Below, piece by piece: positions 57,586 through 64,000 of a stretch of 64,000 bases of DNA; position 1 is the first letter of the stretch; each line of letters begins with the position of its first letter. A model generated the notes under the pieces. The model searched no databases. It was given only the letters and a program-made list of their open reading frames with translations, and had not been told where the DNA came from. Source of the DNA: Crossiella equi (GTDB taxonomy: Bacteria > Actinomycetota > Actinomycetes > Mycobacteriales > Pseudonocardiaceae); NCBI RefSeq assembly GCF_017876755.1, contig NZ_JAGIOO010000001.1, positions 372,001-436,000 on the forward strand, in the 5' to 3' direction. The translations under genes were made by a program, and so were the position numbers.

Positions 57586-59328
57586 TCAGAACGTGAAGCA
57601 CAGCGGGGTGCTGATGTGCTTGTGGCAGCGCACGGTCCGCGTCGCCGTCCCGGTCTGGCCCCGGCCGTCGGCCACGGTCAGGGTGACGGTGTGGTTCGCC
57701 GCGGCGTTCGGGTAGGTGTGGCTGGCGGTCGGTCCGCTGGCCGTGCCGCCGTCGCCGAAACGCCAGCTGTGGCCGGACACCGCGCCCTCCTCGTCGGTGC
57801 TGGCCCGGCCGTCGAAGGCGCAGGTGCCCTTGTCGCAGCGCGCGGTGAACGAGGCCGTCGGCGGCAGGTCGCCCGCCTTGACCATCCGGCGCGTGCTGTT
57901 GGTCTTGCCGTCGTCGTCGGTGACGGTCAGCCGCACGCTGTAGCGCCCGGCGCGCTGGTAGGTGTGCGAGGCGGTCCTGCCGGTGGCGGTGCTGCCGTCG
58001 CCGAACTCCCAGGCGTACCCGGTGATGGTGCCGTCGGCGTCGGTGGAGGCACCGGCGTCGAAGGAGCACGTGGTGTTCGCGGTGGTGCACCCGGTGCTGA
58101 AGGCCGCGGTCGGCCGGCCGGGGTCGGCGGGACCGGCCGGGTAGTCCTGGGTGGAGCTGACGTCCAGCAGGGGCTCCTGCACGTTGTCGCCGGAGTCGTC
58201 GGTCCAGTTCGTGTTCGCGGTGTCGACCAGGCGCTGCCGCACCGCGAACACACCGTCCCGGTTCCGCGCGCGGTTGCCGTTGGCGGTGAGCAGACCGGCC
58301 GCGCCCGCGACGTGCGGGGCGGCCATCGAGGTACCGCTGAGGGTGGCGTAGCCGCCGTTCAACGAGGTGGACAGGACGCAGGTGCCGGGCGCGGCCAGCT
58401 CCACGGTGGGCCCGAAGTTGCTGAAGTCGGCCAGGGTGTCGTCCTGGTCGGCCCGGCAGGTCGAGGCGGCGCCGCCCCCGGGTCTGCCGTTGAAGTCGGC
58501 CAGCGCGGACACGGTGACCACGTCGGGGTGGTTGGCCGGGGAGAAGGTGCGGGCGTCCTTGTGGTTGTTCCCGGCCGCGACCGCGAACACCACGCCCTTG
58601 GCCACCGCACCGGAGATCGCCTGGGTCATGGCGTCGTTGGCGCAGTTCTCGCAGCCGAGGCTCATGTTGGCCACCTCGATCTCGTCGGCGTGCGCGGCCA
58701 CCCAGTCCACCCCGGCGACCACACCGGAGAGCTGGCCGCTGCCGCTGGCGTTGAGCACCTTGGCCGACCAGATCCGGGCCCCGGGCGCGATGCCGACCAC
58801 CCCGCCGCCGTCGTCCCTGGCCGCGATGGTGCCCGCCACGTGCGTGCCGTGGCCGTGGTCGTCGGTACCGGTGCCGTCGGTGCAGGAGCTGCTGTTCACG
58901 CAGGTGGTCTGCGCGACGACGGTCAGGTCGGGGTGCCGGGCGTCCACGCCGGTGTCGATGACGGCCACGTCGACGTCCACGCGGTAGTCGTCCACACCGT
59001 TGATGCGCAGGTTGCCGTTGCCGGTGGCGAAGGCCCGGTCCACGCCAGTGGGCGTGGTCTGCGCCGTGGTCCGCACCTCGTGGTCGGGCTCGACCGAGCG
59101 CACCCGGGGGTCGCGGCGCAGGCGGTCGACCTCGGTGCCGGTGAGCCGGGCGGCGAAGCCGGACAGGGCGTGCCGGTAGACGTGCGTGACCCCGGCCGGA
59201 GCCAGGGTCAGCGCGTCGGTACCGGGGCTGTGCAGGGTGACGAGGTAGTCGGCTGGGGCGGCGTGCGCGAGCGGCGCGGTGAGGCCGAGCGCCACCAGGA
59301 CGGCGAGCAGGGCGGTGGTGACCCGCAC
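57586..59328 (-). CDS. Secreted subtilisin-like protease with two PKD domains
   Basis: 580 aa. A signal peptide (about 1-24, LLAVLVALGLTAPLAHA) is followed by an I9-type propeptide, the S8 domain with an intact triad: Asp in VAVIDTGVDARHP (about 123), His in DHGHGTHVAG (about 160), Ser in LSGTSMAAPHVAG (about 332). Two PKD domains follow (about 410-490 and 495-572), with WEFGDGSTATG and WRFGDGGTASG. It should be an extracellular serine protease. GTG 59328 has GAGGAGG 6 nt upstream. Intact catalysis contrasts with the degenerate mycosin at 13067. Confidence 0.92.
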   Translation of the reverse strand: MRVTTALLAVLVALGLTAPLAHAAPADYLVTLHSPGTDALTLAPAGVTHVYRHALSGFAARLTGTEVDRLRRDPRVRSVEPDHEVRTTAQTTPTGVDRAFATGNGNLRINGVDDYRVDVDVAVIDTGVDARHPDLTVVAQTTCVNSSSCTDGTGTDDHGHGTHVAGTIAARDDGGGVVGIAPGARIWSAKVLNASGSGQLSGVVAGVDWVAAHADEIEVANMSLGCENCANDAMTQAISGAVAKGVVFAVAAGNNHKDARTFSPANHPDVVTVSALADFNGRPGGGAASTCRADQDDTLADFSNFGPTVELAAPGTCVLSTSLNGGYATLSGTSMAAPHVAGAAGLLTANGNRARNRDGVFAVRQRLVDTANTNWTDDSGDNVQEPLLDVSSTQDYPAGPADPGRPTAAFSTGCTTANTTCSFDAGASTDADGTITGYAWEFGDGSTATGRTASHTYQRAGRYSVRLTVTDDDGKTNSTRRMVKAGDLPPTASFTARCDKGTCAFDGRASTDEEGAVSGHSWRFGDGGTASGPTASHTYPNAAANHTVTLTVADGRGQTGTATRTVRCHKHISTPLCFTF

Positions 59329-59403
59329 GGGATCCTCCTCTGGCAGGGAAGTGGAGCCCGGCCACCGTCGAGGAGGATCACCGTCGCGAACAACACCGGG
59401 AAC

Positions 59404-59423
59404 ACTGGGTGGGGCCACCCAGT
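59404..59423 (-). terminator. Hairpin after the nuclease-fusion gene
   Basis: ACTGGGTGG (59404-59412) pairs with CCACCCAGT (59415-59423), a perfect 9-bp stem with a tight loop. It sits 3 bp beyond the leftward stop codon at 59426 and before the subtilase leader. Confidence 0.5.
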
Positions 59424-59425
59424 CC

Positions 59426-62400
59426 CTAGAGTCCCCTGACCTCCACCTCGTCGGCCAGGGTCCAGGCCGTGCCGCCGTCGACCACCACCTTCACGTAGCG
59501 GCCCCACAGGTTCTGCCGGTCGATCGAGCGGTAGGTCTTGGCCTGGATGTGCCTGCTGACCGGTGGGATGTCGATGGACTCGGCCAGCACGAAACCGCTG
59601 TCGGGCTGGTCGGAGACGAAGTACTCGACCTTCGGCGGCAGGAACGCGTAGTCCTGACGCACCTGGAACCAGCGGCTGTTGATCTCCCGGATCTGTTTGC
59701 GCTCGCCCAGGTCGATCACCACGCCGTACTCGCCGACCGCGTTGCGGCCCTGCCACTCCGGGCCGTACAACTCCGGCCCCAGCTTGCCGTCGGTCAGCTC
59801 GGTACCGCCGTCGTCCGGGTACTCCGGCGCGGCCGCCGCCGACCCCGGGGTCAGCGTGTACGGGCAGCCCCGCTGGCCCGGTTCGGTCGCGCCGCAGCGG
59901 GCGTGGTTCACCGGGGCGGGCGGGAACGGCGGGGTGGTCGCGCTGACCGTGTTGCTGTCGGCGGACTCGTTGCCGGAGCCGTCGAAGGCCTTGACCACCC
60001 ACTGGTAGGTCCGGCCGCCGTCGAGCTGGCGGTCGATGAAGCCCGAGCCGTCGTGGAGCCAGTCCGCGACCAGCTCGCCGTCCCGGTAGATGTGGTACCC
60101 GGCGATACCGCTGGTGGCGTCGGTGGACCGGTTCCAGCTCAGGTGCACCGTCTGCGGGCTGACCACGCTCGCGCTGAGCCCGGTCGGGGTGGTCGGTGTC
60201 TCACCGTCGCCCCCGTTGCCCAGCACGTTGGCCAGCCACTGCTGGTAGCCGCGCAGGTACGGCGGCGAGGCGAACTTCGAGCGTGGCGACTGGTAGTGGT
60301 TGAAGGAGAACGACCACAGCCCGTCCACCCGTGCCCACAGCGCCTTCATGCTGGTGACCATCGCGCGGGTGGTCATCGGCTGGAGTCCGGAGGCGCCGAC
60401 GAAGAAGGTCTCGGTGTCCGAGACCAGCACCGCCTGGGAGTCCGCGTACTCCATGGCATCGCTCATCGCCGCGAACCACTCCGCCATGGTGGCCGGGTCG
60501 GCGTGGCCCGCGCCCACGCCGTCCTGCAACGCGATCACGTCGACGTCGGCCTCCAGCAGCAGCCGCGTCCACATGTCGCGCCAGGCCTCGGGGTTCTGCC
60601 AGCCCGGGAGGCCGCGGTTGACGTCGTTGTAGAAGGGCGCGATCACGATCGGCTTGTCCCCGGTGACCAGGCGCAGCTCGTCCAGCACCTCGCGGTAGAA
60701 GTCGATCATGTTGACCTGGGAGGCGTTGTCGCTGAAGTTCACGTTGTCCAGCTCGAAGGACAGGTACCAGCCCTTGAACGAGCTGTGGTGGCCGTACTTG
60801 GACCACAGCTCGCGGGCGAAGGCCTTGGCGGTGGCCGCCTCGTTCAGCAGCCAGCTCCGGTCGTGCGCGTAGACCTCCCACCACTTGTCGCTGACCGGCA
60901 GGCCCATCCAGACCTCCAGCCCGGCGTCCTGGGCCTTGGCCAGCGTGCGGCCCACCACGTCGGTGCTCGTCACCTGGCGGTAGCCGGGCTGGCTGGTCGG
61001 GAACACGGCGGTCTTGGTGCCCTGCTCGCGCTTGTCGTGGTTGTTGGCCGCCCACTGGAGCACGACCTGCGTCATCCGCAGGTCCTTCATCATCGTCATC
61101 TCCTCGGCGAGCTTGCCGTCGGTCCAGCCGTCGACGAGGTCGGGTTGGATGAACGAGCCGCTGAGGCTGCCGCTGAACGGCGGCACGGGCGGGGGCGGTT
61201 CGGCGGCGACGGCCAGCTGCCCGGCCGGGGCGGTCCTGGTCTCGGCGGAGGTGCGGCCCCGGCTGGTCGCGCTCGCGCCGTCGGGGATGTCCACCCAGAA
61301 CGGGTCGTTGCCGAGCAGGATCCGGTTGTTCTGCAGGAACCAGCGCAGCTTGCTGCCCGCCGAGCGGTTCTGCCCGGCGTCCACGGCCTTGACCGAGAAG
61401 TCCCAGTTCGGGTTGGCCGCGCCCTCCGCCGTGATGTGGAAGGGGTACTCGTCGCAGTCCAATGTGGACCGGGAGAAGGTCGGGTGCCCGGTCAGCGCGT
61501 ACTCACCGCGCTTGCGGCAGGCCGACTCCTTGGTCGAGGCGTTCTGCTTGGCGGCCTCGCTCTTCTTGCCCAACCGGTGCAGCGGCGGGTTGGTCCCCTG
61601 GTACTGGCCGGGGATGTTCTTCGTCGTGGTGCTGGTCGGGTAGGTGGCGTTCGGGGTGGCGAAGGCCTCGTCGATGTGCTGGGCCACCCCGCGCACCGCG
61701 CTGTCCGCGATCCGGTACTGGAGGAAGGGCAGCACGTCGCTGAACACGCAGGCCAGGTTGTACCGCTGAGAGCGGACCTTGAAGTAGCTCGCCGCGTCGC
61801 AGCGGATGGGCTTGGGCGGCGAGGCGACCGAGCCGCCCACGTACCCGCCGCCGGAGCCACCGATGCCGAAGAACCACCTGTGCTCGGTGACCTTGTCGCC
61901 GCCGGTGGCGTCCCTGTCGGTGGAGCGGACCTCCCAGGTGTGCCAGCTGGCGTCCTCGTCCCAGTCGTCGAAGGTCTGCACCTGCTCTGAACCCAGCGGG
62001 TAGCAGTAGTCCTGGGTCTGTTCGCAGTGCGCGGACAGGTGCAGGTTCAGCCCCGGGGCCTGCGCGCGTTCGGCCGGGTTGGCCCAGCCGCTGTAGTCGG
62101 CGGTACCGGGCCGGGCGCGGAAGTACAGCCGGATGCCGCGGGTGGTGTCGCTGCCCAGCGCGATGGCGTCGTACTCGATGGTACTGGTGCCCTTGTACTG
62201 CAAGCCGCCGGAGCTGGCCTGGTAGTACTCGCCGCCCAGCCGGAAGCGGCTGCACCACTGGAACCGGTTGTAGGTGCGGCCGTACTTGGAGTGCGCGTCG
62301 GCGGAGTTGAGGCAGTCGTCGACCCAGGGCCCGGAGGGTGCGTCCGGCCAGGCCGTCGAGGCGGCTTCCAGCTCGCCGTCCGTGCCGACCTTGGAGGAGT

Positions 62401-62689
62401 CCTGGTACGAGCGGCTGTCCCGGGCCTTGGCCTCGGCCAGGGCGTCCGCGCCGGGCACGGCCCGGGACCGGCCCGGCTTCGGGGTGCCCTTCGGCTGGGC
62501 CGGGCCGCCGAGTACGAACCGCGCCAGCAGCGCGCCGTTGGCCACCTGTGCCTGGGGCGGGTTCAGCTCGCGCGGCGCACCGAGCGCGACGGGGCTGAGC
62601 GCGGTGGTGGCCGCGCAGAGCGTCACCACGACCGCGAGGATCCGGGAGGTTTTCCGGGCAGGGCTGAATAACCGGCGTCGGCGGGGCAC
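59426..62689 (-). CDS. Secreted NucA/NucB nuclease plus DUF4434-like TIM barrel fusion
   Basis: 1087 aa, multi-domain and secreted (signal peptide about 1-38, with SRILAVVVTLCAATTALSPV). Domains in order: an N-terminal beta-rich region with cysteines (about 120-320), a NucA/NucB-type DNase region (about 395-490) with STLDCDEYPFHITAEGA and NRILLGNDPFWVDIPD, a TIM-barrel region (about 505-800) resembling DUF4434 (FIQPDLVDGWTD, GWYLSFELDNVNF, IALQDGVGAG), a fibronectin type III domain (about 835-915) and a C-terminal galactose-binding-like domain (about 925-1087). GGGAGG precedes GTG 62689 by 7 nt. Each part is family-recognised; the combination is unusual. Cleavage of extracellular DNA and binding or hydrolysis of a polysaccharide are inferred. 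Confidence 0.8.
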   Translation of the reverse strand: MPRRRRLFSPARKTSRILAVVVTLCAATTALSPVALGAPRELNPPQAQVANGALLARFVLGGPAQPKGTPKPGRSRAVPGADALAEAKARDSRSYQDSSKVGTDGELEAASTAWPDAPSGPWVDDCLNSADAHSKYGRTYNRFQWCSRFRLGGEYYQASSGGLQYKGTSTIEYDAIALGSDTTRGIRLYFRARPGTADYSGWANPAERAQAPGLNLHLSAHCEQTQDYCYPLGSEQVQTFDDWDEDASWHTWEVRSTDRDATGGDKVTEHRWFFGIGGSGGGYVGGSVASPPKPIRCDAASYFKVRSQRYNLACVFSDVLPFLQYRIADSAVRGVAQHIDEAFATPNATYPTSTTTKNIPGQYQGTNPPLHRLGKKSEAAKQNASTKESACRKRGEYALTGHPTFSRSTLDCDEYPFHITAEGAANPNWDFSVKAVDAGQNRSAGSKLRWFLQNNRILLGNDPFWVDIPDGASATSRGRTSAETRTAPAGQLAVAAEPPPPVPPFSGSLSGSFIQPDLVDGWTDGKLAEEMTMMKDLRMTQVVLQWAANNHDKREQGTKTAVFPTSQPGYRQVTSTDVVGRTLAKAQDAGLEVWMGLPVSDKWWEVYAHDRSWLLNEAATAKAFARELWSKYGHHSSFKGWYLSFELDNVNFSDNASQVNMIDFYREVLDELRLVTGDKPIVIAPFYNDVNRGLPGWQNPEAWRDMWTRLLLEADVDVIALQDGVGAGHADPATMAEWFAAMSDAMEYADSQAVLVSDTETFFVGASGLQPMTTRAMVTSMKALWARVDGLWSFSFNHYQSPRSKFASPPYLRGYQQWLANVLGNGGDGETPTTPTGLSASVVSPQTVHLSWNRSTDATSGIAGYHIYRDGELVADWLHDGSGFIDRQLDGGRTYQWVVKAFDGSGNESADSNTVSATTPPFPPAPVNHARCGATEPGQRGCPYTLTPGSAAAAPEYPDDGGTELTDGKLGPELYGPEWQGRNAVGEYGVVIDLGERKQIREINSRWFQVRQDYAFLPPKVEYFVSDQPDSGFVLAESIDIPPVSRHIQAKTYRSIDRQNLWGRYVKVVVDGGTAWTLADEVEVRGL

Positions 62690-62747
62690 GATTGTCCTCC
62701 CAGGACGAGGAGGTGCTGCTCAGCAGGGGCGCGCAATCGTCACCTTC

Positions 62748-62762
62748 GACTTCTTCGAAGTC
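62748..62762. repeat. Small inverted repeat at the response-regulator end
   Basis: GACTTC-TTC-GAAGTC (62748-62762), reaching into the stop codon of the response regulator gene. It may be a terminator for that gene or an operator for the nuclease-fusion gene just downstream. Confidence 0.3.
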
Positions 62763-63414
62763 AAGGGTGCGGCGACTGTCCACCGCTGGCCCGCGGCCGC
62801 AGCAGTCCCCGGTGGAACGCCTCGGTGACCGCGGCCGCCCGGTCGTTGACCCCGAGCTTGGCGTAGATGTTGAGCAGGTGGGACTTCACCGTGGCCTCGG
62901 TGAGGAACAGCTCGGCCGCGGCCTCCCGGTTGGTCGCACCACCGGCCACCAGACCGAGCACCTCCACCTCACGGGGACTGAGCGGCCCCGGGGCCGGGCG
63001 GCGGACGCGGTCCATCAGCACCGCCGCCACCGAGGGCGCCAGCACGGCCTCGCCCCGGGCGGTCGCCCGCACCGCGCGCAGCAGCTCGTCCCGGGAGGCG
63101 TCCTTGAGCAGGTAGCCGGTCGCGCCCGCCTCGATCGCGGGCAGCACGTCGTCGTCGGTGTCGTAGGTGGTCAGCACCAGGACCCGGTGGCCCTGGGCGG
63201 TCAGCCGCCTGGTCGCCTCGACGCCGCCCAGGCCCGGCATGCGCAGGTCCATCAGGACCACGTCCGGGCGGAGCTGTTCGGCCAGGCGCAGGGCGGTCTC
63301 GCCGTCAGCGGCCTCGGCCAGGACCTCGAAGCCCGGGTCGCGGGCCAGCATGCCGGTGAGACCGTCGCGCACGACGGGGTGGTCGTCCACCACCAGGAGC
63401 CGGACGGTCTTCAT
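62761..63414 (-). CDS. NarL/LuxR-type response regulator
   Basis: 217 aa. Receiver domain with Asp10/Asp11 and phospho-acceptor Asp56 in VVLMDLRMPG, Lys in YLLKDAS (about 106), and a C-terminal LuxR HTH: LSPREVEVLGLVAGGATNRE then AAAELFLTEATVKSHLLNIY. It is the partner of the overlapping histidine kinase gene (ATGA). It may regulate the leftward nuclease-fusion and subtilase genes that follow, though that is inference from position. Confidence 0.92.
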   Translation of the reverse strand: MKTVRLLVVDDHPVVRDGLTGMLARDPGFEVLAEAADGETALRLAEQLRPDVVLMDLRMPGLGGVEATRRLTAQGHRVLVLTTYDTDDDVLPAIEAGATGYLLKDASRDELLRAVRATARGEAVLAPSVAAVLMDRVRRPAPGPLSPREVEVLGLVAGGATNREAAAELFLTEATVKSHLLNIYAKLGVNDRAAAVTEAFHRGLLRPRASGGQSPHP

Positions 63415-64000
63415 GTGCCCACCCCCACCCGAGCCGAGATCCCCGTGCCCGCACCGGGTTCCGACTCCACGGCCAGCGTGCCAGCCAGACCTGCCATGCG
63501 CTGGCGCATCGAGGTCAGCCCGAACCCGGGGCCGGGGCTGGCCGGGTCGAAACCCCGGCCGTCGTCGCGGACGTCCAACGCGGTCTCCTCCGCCAGGTAG
63601 GACAGCGTCACACCGACCCGGTTCGCCTGGGCGTGCTTGGCCACGTTCGCCAGGGCCTCCTGCGCCACCCGCAGCAGCGCGGCCTCCGCCTCGGGCGGGA
63701 CCGGCCGGACCTGCCCGGTCGTGGTGACCCGCACCGGGATGCCGTGCAGCACCGACCACCGCTGCGCCACCTCGGCCAGGGCCTCACCCAACCCGTTGTC
63801 GCACAACGGTTCCGGGCGCAGCGCGTGCACCGACCGGCGGGCCTCGGCCAGGCTCTCCCTGGCCAGTGCGGCCGCGGCGGCCACGTGCCGGTCCTCGGCG
63901 TGCTCGGTCGCGCGCAGCTGGCTGATGATCCCGGTCAGGCCCTGGGCGAGGGTGTCGTGGATCTCCCGCGCCATCCGCTGCCGCTCCTCCCGCACCCCGG
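63411..64000 (-). CDS. Sensor histidine kinase (5' end outside window)
   Basis: The C-terminal 196 residues of a NarX/DesK-type kinase. The HisKA_3 box is ERQRMAREIHDTLAQGLTGI with the phospho-acceptor His in REIHDT, and the HATPase domain shows QEALANVAKHAQANRV (N box), DDGRGFDP (G1) and GFGLTSMRQRMAGLAG (G2). The sensor part lies beyond 64000. Stop overlaps the response regulator start (ATGA), confirming the pair. Confidence 0.92.
   Translation of the reverse strand, partial: GVREERQRMAREIHDTLAQGLTGIISQLRATEHAEDRHVAAAAALARESLAEARRSVHALRPEPLCDNGLGEALAEVAQRWSVLHGIPVRVTTTGQVRPVPPEAEAALLRVAQEALANVAKHAQANRVGVTLSYLAEETALDVRDDGRGFDPASPGPGFGLTSMRQRMAGLAGTLAVESEPGAGTGISARVGVGT

Overview
High-GC actinomycete chromosomal DNA. 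GTG starts are frequent, overlapping ATGA/GTGA stop-start junctions are common, and the gene set (type VII secretion, SARP/AfsR-like regulator, GAF-ANTAR proteins, RGCVC-type and DUF5994 proteins, MpaB-type oxygenase) points to a filamentous actinomycete, probably Pseudonocardiales. The lineage is inferred from gene content only. No rRNA, tRNA, CRISPR array, IS element or integrase was seen.

Region 1 (1-17.8 kb) is a split type VII (ESX) secretion locus. EccC (5' end outside the window), two WXG100-like proteins, two further ESX-associated proteins and a lytic-transglycosylase/WXG-like fusion run rightward. A three-gene rightward operon follows (MDR reductase, A-T-TE NRPS-like enzyme, O-methyltransferase), then GrpB, AraC and ABM-monooxygenase genes. 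The locus resumes with leftward eccB, a response regulator and a mycosin-like protein whose catalytic triad appears lost, and a rightward eccE. EccD is not in the window.

Region 2 (17.5-27.8 kb) has two small paralogous proteins of unknown function sharing a promoter-embedded inverted repeat, a TetR/FAD-monooxygenase divergent pair, a RecD2-type helicase, a large XRE-SARP-NB-ARC-TPR regulator, a secreted protein, an MBL-fold hydrolase and a DnaQ-BRCT exonuclease.

Region 3 (27.8-33.8 kb) is an apparent isonitrile operon: PvcA/IsnA-type isocyanide synthase, PvcB/IsnB-type Fe/2-oxoglutarate oxygenase and two membrane sugar transferases (GT39-like and GT87-like), nearly all with overlapping reading frames, divergent from a LysR regulator. 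This is the most promising candidate for an undescribed system.

Region 4 (33.8-48.9 kb) contains an aldose epimerase, a MerR regulator with clear dyads, an internally deleted S9 peptidase, two aldo-keto reductases, a STAS/GAF-ANTAR signalling block, tandem DUF5994 genes, an MpaB-type oxygenase, a prenyl diphosphate synthase plus a CrtI-type desaturase without CrtB, and an alpha/beta-hydrolase-TetR divergent pair with twin operators.

Region 5 (48.9-64 kb) holds two linked ABC/GntR units sharing an operator-like site, gene fragments, a secreted GH31 enzyme coupled to a large LuxR regulator, a secreted subtilase with PKD domains, an unusual secreted NucA/NucB-nuclease plus DUF4434-like fusion, and a NarL-type two-component system running off the right edge.

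Many single genes appear to be transcribed leaderlessly: a TANNNT-like hexamer lies 6-7 nt upstream of the start codon.
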